Origin: Alligator mississippiensis
Taxonomy: Eukaryota > Chordata > Crocodylia > Alligatoridae
Direction: 5' to 3'
Assembly: GCF_030867095.1 (NCBI RefSeq)
Contig: NC_081827.1
Coordinates: forward strand, 22,015,001 to 22,079,000
DNA: 64,000 nucleotides
The notes under the pieces were generated by a model, which was not told the origin of the DNA, searched no databases, and worked only from the letters and a program-made list of their open reading frames with translations. Each line of letters begins with the position of its first letter. The first letter of the stretch is position 1. Below, one piece after another: positions 33,870-45,860 of the stretch. The position numbers were made by a program, and so were the translations under genes.

Positions 33870-35670
33870 GGAGACACTTCCCAATAAGTTATCAGCGGGG
33901 ATATGGGTTTTCTGCTCACCGTGGAAAAATGTGGTAAAACATGGATTTTCTCATTTTAATGAGAAAAATGCAGGAAACAGTGGGTTTCCCTTGCAGGCTG
34001 GCAGAGTTCCAGCTGGTTGTGGGGAGCAAGAGCAGGGCAATCAGGAGGGGGGCACCGCATGCAAATGTACATGCACACTCGGTCATGGCAGCCAGGCAGT
34101 GTGGAAAGCAGCTCCCACAGGTAAGTCTGGAGGGAGTGGGATTGAGAGCCCCATAGTGAGGAAGGAAGTGAGGAAGGGAGCTGGGAAAGGCTGGGGGGCA
34201 CTGCCCAACTAGGGCAGTCCATGGGGCCTGGGACTTGAGGCCCAGAGCTGGGGTGGGACTGCACGTCCACAGGGCCCAGCTGGGAAGCAGGTCAAAGCTG
34301 CAGGTGGCTCATCTGGGGGGTGGCAGGGGGCTGGCTCCCCACCACTGTGCACACTCCTGGTGGGTTATAGGGGGCATGTGCCCCCCAGATGTGCACGGGA
34401 TGGGGGCAGGTACAGGCTAGCAGCTACAGGCTCAGGGCTCCCAGCCCTACTGCCCTCTCCTTGGGGCCTCCACAGCCCAGCAGGCAGGACTTGGTGTGGC
34501 AGGGAGGCTTGTACCAGGAGCCCCATGCCACCATGGCAAAGCATCCCCTGCCCAGCTGGTAACGCCATGGGTGGCAACATGGACTTGTGCCCCTCACTGC
34601 TGCTGGGCAGACAGGGGGCACTTCGCCATGGTGCTATGGGGCTCCTGGAGCTAGCACTGAGCCTCCCCGCCCTGCTATGCCCTGCTGTGCTGGGTCTTCC
34701 TACCACCATACTGCGGACAGCCCAGGGGGAAGACAGTAGAGTAGGTAGCCCCAAGCCCAAAGCAGCTGGCCTGCATCTACCACCCACCCCCAACAGGCCC
34801 AGCTACAAGTGTGCTACCCATGGAGGAGGGGGAACCAGAGTCCATGCTCTGCTCCAATTGCAGCAGCCACTACCTCCCATGGGTGGCAGCTGGGGCTCAG
34901 GCGCTGCTTGTGGGGGCAGGGGGTTGCTGACCCAGGTTCCTGGCTCTGTAGCCCTGGCAGCTGGAGGTCCTCTCTGGTAGGGCTGGGGGGGCAGGGGCTG
35001 TGGGTGGGGAGTGAGGGGCACTGGCAGGGCCAGGGGGCAGGGGGCTGTGGTTCAGGACTGGGGGGCACTGGGAGGGCTGGGGAGTGAGGGGTAATGGCAT
35101 GGGCAGGGCACTGGCATATCAGGGCTGCTCAAAGCATATGAGGGGAAGGGGACAGCCAGAACTGGACCTGCATGCTGGTGAGTGAAGGGGGCACAGAGAG
35201 CTCTGATTTTCTATGATTAAAGAAACCCAAAGTCAAACACCAAAACTGACAGGTATATCAGTATAATTAATATTATTATAGTGATTGAGGTACTGGCAGG
35301 GTTCCAAACTGCTTTAAAATTGTAAATATATCAATAAAAAATGCTGTTCAACTGATACTTATACCTATACATATAGTGGCATTTAATTTTAATTCTGGGT
35401 TTTTTTAAATCAAAGAATTTGTGTTTTTTAAACAGAAAAAAACAGGTCCCCAGGCACAGAGTCCAGGCCAGAATCCATGTTTTTTAAGCCTGTGATAGAC
35501 ATTGTTGTGTTTGTAAACAATACAGGTGTCCTTTACCTTGTGTAAATATGGAGTTAAAGACCATATATGGGGACTGACTCAACTCTAGCACATCATTTTA
35601 CCTGCTTTGTTTTTTTAATCAGAGAATTTGCGATTTTTAAAACAGAGATCAAGGATCCCTGGTTATCAGG
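33870..35670. mobile_element. Composite non-autonomous DNA element(s) with GC-rich core
   Basis: Left start CCAGGGAGACACTTCCC and the far right GGATCCCTGG (about 35659-35668) could be CCAGGGA inverted ends. The core (about 34000-35200) is GC-rich with CCCCACTG/GGGGGCA words and chance frames of up to 206 codons. Near the right, two related segments (35399-35455 and 35608-35665, each with a TTTAATCAGAGAATTTG-type start) suggest nested or duplicated ends. Part of the core matches the core of the element at 20011. Confidence 0.45.
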
Positions 35671-35694
35671 ACCCTTACACATTTCCATTATGAT

Positions 35695-35698
<4 letters not shown>

Positions 35699-35750
<52 letters not shown>
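35699..35750. repeat. (CA)26 microsatellite
   Basis: Twenty-six uninterrupted CA units, the longest perfect dinucleotide repeat in the window. Its length makes it likely to be polymorphic. Confidence 0.97.
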
Positions 35751-35754
<4 letters not shown>

Positions 35755-35969
35755 TTGTGTATAGCTAGAGTAGTGTGTCATAATTTAGCACTATTATAAC
35801 TTCCATATCCTTTATGAGGCCAAGAAGTAGAACAAGCTGAGATCTGCTTCTAAATTGGTAGGGAAGAGTAGAAAAAGTGTAATGTACCATTGCTTGAAAC
35901 AAAGGCCAGGTCGAAACATTACACAAAACACAGTCTTAGTGATCAGAAATGAGTCTAAACACAATCTGT
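35751..35969. other. Unassigned
   Basis: AT-rich with no recognised feature. Confidence 0.4.
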
Positions 35970-36997
35970 GTGTACTGAACTTCTGTAACTGTACAGTAGT
36001 ACACACAGACAGGTCTAAAAATGGTGGAACCTGATCTAAGATGGACCTAGTTTAATCTGCACTCAGATTCCAAACATTTAGTTTAGACTGCCCAATTGAA
36101 CTTCTTTACCAGATCCCCTACTGATTCAAGTTAGGATTGCTTTCCTCTGGCATCCCAGCTTGTTTTGTGTCCCCCCACAACACCACCCTTGCAGGGAGGC
36201 CCACTAGCATTTGGCCCGTGCTCAGCTGCTCTGAGCAAACACCAAGTGGTCTCTGTGATGCACACACACACCTGAGACCTGGCCCAGGAGAACCCCCATG
36301 CTCAGGCCCCCATGCCCCCATTGAGCCTGACCCTGGCTCCTGCATACCCAGCCAGGGACCCCCCACACCCTAGTGCTGGGGCACAGCCCCACAGAGCCCA
36401 ACTCTGGCTTCCACATACCATAGTGTCTCAGTGACCAAAGCCAGGCATCCTGCCATTCAGACCCCAGCATTGACAACCCCCCCATCCCCACCGAGCAGGA
36501 GTAAGTGCAAGCAACTCACCTCTGGTGGGTGAGGGCGGCAAGGGGCACAACATCAGGGCTGAGCCTGCACAGGGGCAACACCATGACCTCTATGATTCGG
36601 CAACTGCCAGCAGGTACCTGGGCCATAGACACCTGGGGTGCTGCAAAGCTTTTTTGGCTTGCAGCTACAAGGTCCTGGAGTACTAGGGCTGGGGGGAGAG
36701 GTTGTGGGGGCCTGCTTGTCCATGTCTAGCAGCCAATCAGTAGTGGCCTGCGTGCCCAGATTCTCTTGGCAGCTTCTGGCAGTCCAGGGAGCCCACAGGC
36801 CATGCTGGGAGGTGTGCAGAAGTGCCCCTAACCTCCAGGCCTCAACCAGTTCAAGCAGCCTGCATTCTCCCACCCCCACCACCACCAAAGGGCCATCATG
36901 TATACTGTTCGCTACTGATCTAAAGTATGCCGCTAATAGAAAACCACATAACTTAGATTGATTCTACCTCAGGCTTTCTGAACATCTGTACTTAGCC
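35970..36997 (-). mobile_element. Non-autonomous TIR element, family A copy 4 (minus strand)
   Basis: On the minus strand it starts GGCTAAGTACAGATGTTCAG then AAAGCCTGAGGTAGAATCAA, matching the left end of the copies at 25956 and 43143. The opposite side (36020-36050) carries AAAATGGTGGAACCTGATCT, the counterpart of the right subterminal part of copy 1. The core (about 36150-36900) is GC-rich and differs in content from copies 1 and 2. Confidence 0.7.
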
Positions 36998-38971
36998 AAA
37001 ATGTTCCTTTTACACTCACCCCTTCTTCCCCCAACTCAAACATGTATGGAGTTGGTGTTTAGTATCTGAAAATCTCCATAAAGGATTTGAAAGAAACTTG
37101 AAAAATACCAGCCTGCCCAATGATTCCTCTCCCCGCACTAAAACAGTCACACAATTCCATAATTGCATGCATGACCAGTGCTTGTAAGGGATTCGAGATT
37201 GAGCATGCTGAAAATTACAGTTCTTGGTCCAGCTTCAATGTAGGGTGGGAAAACTTTCAGTGCTTCTACTTGCTATCTCATCCCATCCTTGCTCTGTTAG
37301 GATTTATCCTTTATGCTAATCCAGTCCTTGGCAATTCTACTGTGACTTAAGCAAAGTGCTTTGTAAAATAGTGGTTTTAAGACAGTATTCACCGCGTACT
37401 TAGGTATAGATCTGAGAATGGCTTGGGTCACTGCTTAACTGGATTAGATCTGAACTAGTAACCTGAGGGTTAACCATCCTATGCAGTAGTCTTTTACTTA
37501 TTCATCTAAACTTTCTGTTCCCTGAACTGTCTGAAGTATTAAAAGGAAATATATATATATATCTATATAGATATCCATTAGAGCTGTTTCTTTTTGGTAT
37601 AGATGCAGTTAGTTAATACACTCCAGGTAAACTGAGCTCAAAAATACATAGCATAATTCCTGGGTATTGTAGGACCATGTTGTACTTTACAACTGGCTAA
37701 CACTGAGCAAGTCTTCATATCAGCCCTTAATGGTTACTACAGACAGAGAAGCAATACTATCAATTTGAACCAAAAAGATCAGCAGGGATTACCTAGGCAA
37801 TTTTCTCATGTTGTGGCAAAAAAGGATGCTGTTGTCTCTAAAACAGTCCAAAATATCAAGCTTAGCAGAGGGACCTCCCAGCGGGTGATTTAACCTCAGC
37901 TGTCATCTTTTTCTGTCCCAGCTTGAAGTTTTTCCTGACATTTTACCTTCCTTTACACTGTTTTTACATTTCCCTTATGTATTAACCTTTTATTAGTCCC
38001 TTATATCACCTTTTAACAATTTATTTGCTCTGCTCTGAAAAATCTTCTAAACATTTTTTCCTTTTATTTTTTTTAATTGAGGAGCATTCTGTTGGTCTTG
38101 TATTACAATAAAAGCCTCAGTTCCTTTCCCTGTCCTCAGGGACCAGCCATGTGTTGAATTTTAACTCCCCATTATGCTCTGCCTTGTATATTGGCAGTTA
38201 AACCTCTGCTATACTGTTCTGTTCCCCATATTATCTGCTTCTTGGCCTGCTGCCCTCTACCAGGCTGAGAGAGAACAGCCTTTAGCAGATAGCCATCCTG
38301 CATCCAGCAGATGTGCCCAAACGGCCGGAGCTTCCTCTTCATTACCACATCAGTGACAGTCTCTTTCCTACTGCAACTTTTTTAGATCATCTTATTTCTG
38401 AGGTGGACCTCCCAGCTGACTGCAAGCAACCATCTCCAACATTTCACTTTAAAAGTTAATTGTCTTCATATGCTGACATTATTGACTGAATAGAACAGAA
38501 TTCACAATATGCACATCTTGAGCAGCTCAGTGTTTAATCCTGGAGAGATTTCTTCCTTGGATCATTGAGACCTGCTTGCTACAGCTTAATTATCCTCAGT
38601 ATTAGACACTGTCCTTTGCAGCCTTTGACTGAATCCTGTCATAAGCAGGAAAGTTACACAAAGCCCATTCAGCTTCATCACTGTAGCCCTGGCAGCAGGC
38701 TCAGCCCTGAGGTTCTCAGCACATGCTATCTAGACTTCACTATCTTTCTTTAAGCATTTCCAAAACCAAGTTCTCCAAACTAACCTCCACTACTTAATTC
38801 CTCCTTTATTCAGGCTTGTGACTGGCATCAAGCAAAACCCAGTTGACTGCTCTAAACATTAAGCTATTGAATAAAGCATAGGAGACACCAGGTCTTCTTC
38901 TAGCCATGTTTTACAAATAAAACTGCAGAGGTGAGTTCCAGCTTGTGAATCCCAAGCAGAGAAAGACACCT
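36998..38971. other. Unassigned AT-rich DNA with an AT microsatellite
   Basis: An ATATATAT stretch at about 37548-37576. No gene recognised. Confidence 0.5.
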
Positions 38972-39085
38972 CACCTAACTCCAGGCAGCCTGGAGTTAGG
39001 TGCCTGAAGACGGGAAGAGGAAAGGGTTTTAACACCTGTCCTATTCCCACGCAGTGTATAGGGAGCCTAAGCACCTAACTCCAGG
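38972..39085. repeat. Perfect 14-bp palindrome arms plus a third copy
   Basis: CACCTAACTCCAGG (38972-38985), spacer CAG, CCTGGAGTTAGGTG (38989-39002): perfect inverted arms. The same word recurs in direct orientation at 39072-39085. This looks like the centre or end of a small foldback or MITE-type repeat. Confidence 0.85.
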
Positions 39086-40149
39086 CTATGGATTCCACTT
39101 GAGGCTAAAAAGTTACATGCTGCAATGCTCAGTGATGTGACACTTCAGATGTTTTAAGGATTCAGTCCCTAAGTAAAATGATTTTCAAAACTCACTGAGC
39201 CTACCTAAAGGATCCTGAGTTTGAAATCTTAGCACTAACCATTTTGTCTGCTGTCTGTAGCACATGAATTTGTTCCAGTCTTTTAGGCAGAGTATCTGGG
39301 ATCTGAACTGGGCTTTCAGTCAAACAGGGATTTCACACTTCCATGCAATATGATGTGTCTGAGTCACATTTTCAATACTCAGGGACTAGTTCCAATGGCA
39401 TCTGTAAAGACTTATAGCAGCTAATGTCTTACAATATCAGCATGCAGTATAGCAGATTTTCATGCTGTATGGCGTGCCAATCAGGCTTCAGGACTGAGTC
39501 TGTTGTATGCTGCTAAAACCCAAATGATCCAGAAAAATCTTGCAAATCATACTGCAGGCAGTACAGTTCCATGTTCAGACAAATACCTTTTGGAAAGGGC
39601 TTGTAGAACCAAGAACTTGCCTTAGGAGTCTTAGTCAATCTGTAGAAATAGAATGTGGAGTCTTTAATAATTACTTTAATTATTGATTTGAAGAAAAAAT
39701 GAATCTTGTATCAAAGATGACACAATTTAAATCTTGCTTCAGGTTCAATTTCTCCTTTATATCCTATTTTTCTGACTGTGGAAACCTTCCCCCTCTCCCC
39801 CCTCTTCCCCCCCCCCTCCCATATCAAGGAGTGAAATAGTCCCCAGAGAACTATAGAGCTAAATTCCAATCTCATCGGCAATCACGCACCCAACTGGCTG
39901 CAGTGTTGTTTCAGAAATGTAAATTAGAGCAGAGTTTTTATTTAACTAAGCCAGTCAACATATATAGGTGCCTTTCCCAGTTTCTAATGCCAATTTCTTT
40001 CAACATATCTGATAAGGGATTTCCCAGAAGCTCAGGCATTCATTTTCAGATTCACGTAAAGATCTCTCATAAATAAGGGTTTATATATTCTCACCTCTGT
40101 TGACATTCACTCAAGAAAGCAGCTTTAAAAAAAAAAACAACAGTAATGA
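39086..40149. other. Unassigned, with a poly-pyrimidine tract
   Basis: A C/T-only tract at about 39786-39820 (CCCTCTCCCCCCTCTTCCCC and more C). Otherwise nothing recognised. Confidence 0.5.
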
Positions 40150-40330
40150 TATTTAGCATATTTAATCTTCAAAATTCTTTACAAATGTCATTTCAGATTC
40201 TTCTCTGTATCCTTTCAAGGTAGGTATTCTTAACCCTACTTTTAGAAAGAAGAAAATCCAAGGAGATCACTTCTGTGACTTAGGACCTCAGTTATTCCAC
40301 TGTTTATTGCCACATTGTCAATAGGAAATA
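40150..40330 (-). mobile_element. Possible MIR/L2-type fragment
   Basis: ATTCTTTACAAATGTCATTT, GGTAGGTATTCTTAACCC and AGGAGATCACTTCTGTGACT resemble the CTTTACAAA...TATTATTATCCCCATTTTACA...GTGACTTGCC region common to MIR-type and L2-type repeats. Diverged. Confidence 0.4.
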
Positions 40331-41734
40331 TTTTTAGATTGGTCAGGAGGGTACCCAGAAGTTTCTGGATCATAGTCCAGTGCTCCACAACTAGCTTAGA
40401 GATGCCTCATATGTAGACTTGTTGCCATTTCTGTCACCAAAATGACACTCCTCCCTCTCCCCTCCCAGCAGCACTTTAAGATTCTAAACTAAAAGCCGCC
40501 CATGCATGGAAGTTGTACTTGCTAGACAGAAACATTTTCAATTGCCTTATGCAATCCATTGCTTTAAAAAAAAAACCCAAAACATGTGGTTTTGCAAGAC
40601 AGCAGAAGATACAATGCTCATTTTCCATGCCAACCCAGAATCTGGTTCTCCACTGAGCTGTGTTAGCATTTTTATATTTCACAGAATCTAAAAGTCGTAT
40701 TTAGGCAAATATTTAGGTGCTATATTTCCAGGCTTGGCTCATGAGTGTGGGTGTTAGCAAGGCATGCTCAAATGCATTTTGATAATTTGCCTCCTATCTG
40801 GCTTCTGCTCTATGACCTTGTTGATAAAACAAAGGCTGAGTAGCAGGCGGCATATCACTTTAAGTCATGATTTTCTTCTTATTGCAACGTAAATAGGGGC
40901 CCACAGCTTTACTGGGCCCCCGCCTACCCATGGCCTTAAGCATCTGAAATGTTTGAAGATATTTTTATTGAGCCTCATGATATGATCTGTAGGAGCCAGC
41001 AGGGAAAGTGGGAAAGGACAATTAGATGTCCTAGGCCATAAAGTAGAAGCAGAAGCAGAGAGGAGTGATGAAGCTTCTCAGGTGCCTGAGCTCTCTCAGT
41101 GTCACTCATCTGCTCCAATTTCTGTCTTCTCCCACTGCCAGTGCTGGGCTACTCCTGAGAGCTCTTACAGTAGAGAGTTTAAGCAGGCCCCCAGGTGACT
41201 CCTCCTCTCTCTCTAATTTCCTTGCAACCAGGGCAGCTTCAGCCTCCCATATGGGCCACAAAAGTGGCTTTGGCTCAGCTCCATGACTGAAGCTGATGCT
41301 AGGGCTCCCTCATTTGAGATCAGTTGAGGAGATCCCACTTCTTTGCTCTCAGATGTTGTGAGGCAAGGCAGTAACCTTTTTTTTTTTGTCTACTTTTTCT
41401 TCTTTACCTCCACTGATTACTCTGTTATTCCAATTGGCCCTGCCAAATAACATGCAAGGAGACTGAATAGGGTGGACTCAATGTCAACAAGTTGCTGCTT
41501 GCTTAACTGAATAGCTCAGGTAGCTCCAGCTACCCAAGCAAATTTGGGATCCAGTTCTTCAGCAGGGAGAGTTGATGCACAGGACTGTGTTGGAGGTGCT
41601 AATTCTCCTACCAACCCAGTGCAGAGAACCTTAGACAAGTTGTTTGAAATAAGAGTCCTAGATACATTTGAGATCATAATAAGGATATTAAACTTTGTCT
41701 GACATTTACATCTGGTTAATGTGTTCTACTTTGC
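40331..41734. other. Unassigned DNA
   Basis: Contains two short T and A homopolymers. No gene recognised. Confidence 0.5.
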
Positions 41735-42098
41735 TCAGCCTGAGTAAGAGAAGACTGATAGGTGACCTGATAGCCATCTACAAGTATGTCAGAGGCGAAC
41801 ACCAAAATCTAGGGGAGAAACTCTTCAGAAAGGCACCCCTTGGGAGGATGATGTCCAATAGACACAAGCTAGTTGGAGAAAAATTTAGGCTGGACATAAG
41901 GAAAAACTTTTTTTTTGTAAGGGTACCTAGAATCTGGAACACACTCCCAGCAGAGGTGGTACAGACACCATCCTGGGCAGTGTTCAAGAAGAGGTTGGAA
42001 AGGCACCTCATTGTGCTTGTTTGAGCCCAACTGCCCCTGGCAGAGGACTTGATGATCTTAATAGGTCCTATGATATAGGTTCTATGATTCCATGATTA
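41735..42098 (+). mobile_element. CR1 LINE 3' fragment, moderately old
   Basis: The frame reads LSKRRLIGDLIAIYKYVRG, EKLFRKAPLGRMMSN, FRLDIRKNFFFVRVPRIWN and AVFKKRLERHL, the CR1 ORF2 end, followed by a 3' UTR ending in CTATGATTCCATGATTA. The frame is open to 42024. Confidence 0.92.
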
Positions 42099-42589
42099 TA
42101 CCATATGTAACAGGTCTCTTTGAAACTGTGTGCATATATGCCCCTATTAACAGATATAGAAAATATTCAAGGATGAAGCAGGTATCATACAGGCTTTTAT
42201 ATTGGTGCAAAAGCAGAAATAGGGGGAAAGCATTTTTCAACAAAAACTCCAAAAGTTACATCCTCAGATTTCTAATAATTATCCAAATACAGTAGGCAAC
42301 ATATTTTAACTTCTACAACAGCTATAATTTTCAAAACCTGTTTCTGTGTCATTATCTATACCAATTAATTTTTGGAGCAATTCTTCAATGTAAACAACAC
42401 TAAACAAATAACAGAGTTACACTGTAGTGGCTAATCTTACATAAGAGAGTGCATGGATGAGTAGTCTATTTAAGTGGATCCTTCCACACAACCCTGTTGT
42501 ACGGTCTAATTCTAAGCTTTTATGACCTGCTTAATGTTAAGTACTTTAATCCAGGTCTATGTTTCAAGTCATCATGACCAGCACCAGTG
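42099..42589. other. Unassigned AT-rich DNA
   Basis: Nothing recognised. Confidence 0.5.
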
Positions 42590-43142
42590 CACTGGGGAGA
42601 AAGGACCCCACTCCCAAGGCTAGCCATGATACCCCCTAGTGACTACTTATCCTGCCACACTCCTCAGCTCTCCTAACCTCCTTCCTCTCACCTGCCATGC
42701 CTTGGTGGTAAGTACCACCTGGGAAGGCTGCTCCTAAGAGAGAGCAGCTCCTCCTGGTGGCTTCCTTTTAAACAGTCTCTCAGGTCTCCTCCACCCCCAC
42801 ACAGTCTGTCCAGCTCTAGAGCCTCTCTTGCTTAGATCCCTAGCCTTAATGCCCCTAAGTCCAACTGCCTGTGTGCAACAAAAGCTTAATCATGGCCCCT
42901 AGCCACCCCCATAGCCACACCTATCCCTTGCAGGTGGTATTACTTATCTGCAATCCATGAGACTCCCTGGCCCAACCAACCAATTCAGCCCCTCAGGTCT
43001 CAAACCTTTGTTCAGGCTTCAGCCTTCCCAGCTTTGGCCCCTTTCCTATAGCTGAGGCCCTCAGCCCTGGCCCACTGTCTCAGACCTCAGCTGCTTGGTC
43101 CCAACCCATTCCATCCCTTCCCTGGACAGGTCTCAACACACA
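42590..43142. other. Pyrimidine-rich block, possibly an LTR or element core
   Basis: C/T-rich sequence (CCCCTAGCCACCCCC, CCTCAGGTCTCAAACC) similar in texture to the candidate LTR at 17195-17776, but without visible TG...CA ends or promoter boxes. Directly followed by the family A copy at 43143. Confidence 0.35.
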
Positions 43143-43700
43143 GGCTCAGTACAGATATTCAAAAAGCCTGAGCCTGAATCGATTCAGTCTTTGCAGGTTA
43201 GTCTAAACTGCATAGATTGAACTGAGAAGCAAGTGAACAGACATTCACTTTTGATTCCAGAAATGCAGGCACATGCCTGCAGTTGCTCAGGCCAGAAGCT
43301 GGGAGACACTAAAGTAAGCCTCCCTTCCCTTTGGCAGTGGCAGGAAGGCTGGAGAGAAGCTGGGAGAGAAGCCCTCCAAGCTTTTTCCTTCTAGCTGCTT
43401 GAGCTGGGGGAAGGGAGAGGGAGGCTAGCCAGGCCCGGGCAGGCCACTGAGTATGAAAGGGGAGGGGTTTACACCCCTACCCTGGCCTGCTTGCTTCCCA
43501 TCTGGGGTGTGCCTGGAGTGGGAGATGGAAAACAACCCCTGCCAGGCAATTCCCCACTCACCCCTCGAGCAGCAGGAGGGGGGACATGGCCAGAAAATGG
43601 CCAGAAGCTGGCATCCTGATGCAAATGTGGGGGTGGGGGGAGGAAGAGGGGTTTAAACTCCCCTCCCTCCCCTCTGTCACCTGCATGGACCCCAGAAGGG
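43143..43700 (+). mobile_element. Non-autonomous TIR element, family A copy 3 (right end missing)
   Basis: Starts GGCTCAGTACAGATATTCAA, then GATTCAGTCTTTGCAGGTTA and CAGAAATGCAGGCACATGCC, colinear with copies 1 and 2. It goes into a GC-rich core and loses the AAACTGGTTTATGTG right end, so it is truncated or rearranged. Confidence 0.7.
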
Positions 43701-45769
43701 GTCTGCCTTGCAGGGGCACAGCAGCCCTGCCTTTCTGAATGTAAGAGCCTTCCTGAATGGGGATACAGATAGCATTTTAGTGTCTTCATGAAGAAAATGA
43801 TAAAACTTGAGTTAGGAGAACCTGCAGAGATGCACCTAACACACATCTTGCATATCTGCAGCTCTATTTTTCAAGTCAAAGTAAGTGTTTACCTTGGAAG
43901 GTACTGATCTTAACAATGTATATGCATGAGCTTATCAGTATCAGTTATCTCCGCCTGCTGTCAGTGGAACAACTCAATATCGAAACTTCAGTGCATAAAT
44001 GTTTGTGGGATCAGGATTTAAATCAACACTAAATGCTGTGCTGAAATTACCTTAAGCTCTTGTACTAGAATGAAGCAACTGTGAAGAAAAGATCTGGTCT
44101 CATATTGCCTTTTCAACATAGGAGAAATCACTGTTCAAGAGAGCACATATTATTTTTGAAAAATATTAACTAGAAATTTGAATTCCATAAAGAAAACATG
44201 TTAATTAATTTGAAAGAGATTTTAATGTTAGTAGTTATGACTTGCAAACTCTTTATGTTAAATAAACCAAATTGGTTTAATTAAATGATGGAGAAATGCT
44301 TTACTGATTGTTAAACCTTGTGACTAAGTTAAATCCTGTGTTACCAAAGGTATTAATCCAGTCAGGAAGAAAAGAAGCAAACACTTCCTATTTGCTTAAT
44401 GGAATTAGGGCACTTGCAAAATGCTTGTTTGACTGCACAATTTTTGCAAATGGTATTTTAAAGAATTCAGTTATGCACTATTGCTTTATTGTGTGTGTGC
44501 TACATATGTTATTTCATATGTATTATACATAATATAACAATAGTTCATAATTCAGTGTCTGTCTGTCTATCTGTTTAATATGTGTATACTGAGAGAGGGA
44601 GAAAGTGAGAAAGCATGGTACCCCACAGAGGGGGATCAAGATCCTTTGTGCTATGCTCTCTAAGACAATGAGTAAAAAAAGAAATAAAAATCCCTTCCTC
44701 CAAAAGAGTTTACCAACCTGATTTCTGGCCACAGACAACAGTGACTAACAGATGGAAGGGGAAAGGATAGAATAAGGAGTAAATGTTTCATGGTAAGTAG
44801 TAATCACAGCCTAACACCTGCCTACTACCTTCCATTGCTTACTGTTAAAAGCTAAGTGTTAGTAGTAACAAGGAGTACAAAGTGTCATGTTTTTGCTGAA
44901 AAGATTGAGCTTGTACAGAATAGTCATCAGCTGCTATGAATGATTTATGATTAATCATTTTGAAATCTAAAGGAGAATTGTCTGTAATTCAGAATAAAAA
45001 GACTCATATAGTTAATTCTTGGTCAAATGACTAATGTTAATCCAAATTTACAAGATGCCTCAGATAACTTTGGCATTCAGCCTATAAAATCATATTTTTT
45101 TCAAATACATATTATAACCACCAACAAATAGGTTCAAACTAAAGACAAACTAGGAGATGGGAATGAAATCTTAGTGCATATGGTAGAAGGTCATGGTTAA
45201 ATATAATATTTTAAGGCTGGAGGTTTAGATTCAAGTTTGAATTTCAATATTTTGGGTTTATGAGACACCTTTAATATGACCACTGTATTCATTCGTTATT
45301 ATTAACTACAACATGCATACTGCACAAATCACTCCTCTGGAGACAACTGTTATATCTATTCGCATATTCACAGAAAGAAAAGCTGGAAATTGATTTTATT
45401 AGATTTTCTGGATGGGAAAGTCTTGTTATTTCTAAAGCACAAGATTTACGTATTTTCCAGAAGTGTTGAAAACCCCTATACTCAAAAAGGACTCAAATAT
45501 CTTAATATAATGTCTGACCTATTTTTCTATCATTTTGATTATCCCTGTCAAACAGACAAGGTGACTCCATATTCCTTTGAAGTGACTGCAAACATGTTCT
45601 TCCTACAATAGTTCTATTCCATTGTCTTAAAACCGCAGGAGAAAATCAGCCCTCATATCTTGTTTGCTGTGGATTGTGCGTGTCCCAAATGATTCTTGGT
45701 TAACTTCAGAAGATACCAGTTTTTAAATTAATGTGTTTGAGATTGTTAAGAAATGAAGCTAAATAGAGG
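43701..45769. other. Unassigned AT-rich DNA
   Basis: No gene recognised. This is some of the most AT-rich and least repeat-like sequence in the window. Confidence 0.5.
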
Positions 45770-45860
45770 GCAAAGATTGTTTGCAATATCTTTTATTGGA
45801 CCAATAGTATAGTTAAAAGAGATATTGGGCAAGCTTTCGGGTATCAAATGCCATTTTTTA
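45770..45860 (+). mobile_element. Fragment of an old amniote dispersed repeat
   Basis: TATCTTTTATTGGACCAATA then GGGCAAGCTTTCGGGTATCA follows the pattern TCTTTTATTGGACCAACT...CAAGCTTTCGGG common in reptile genomes. A weaker relative, GATGTCTTTTATTTAGACCA, lies at 59927 in MAGI2 intron 1. Confidence 0.5.

Noticed and set aside
34360..34980. 206-codon plus-strand frame
   Set aside because: Low-complexity translation of a GC-rich element core, with an equally long open frame on the other strand.
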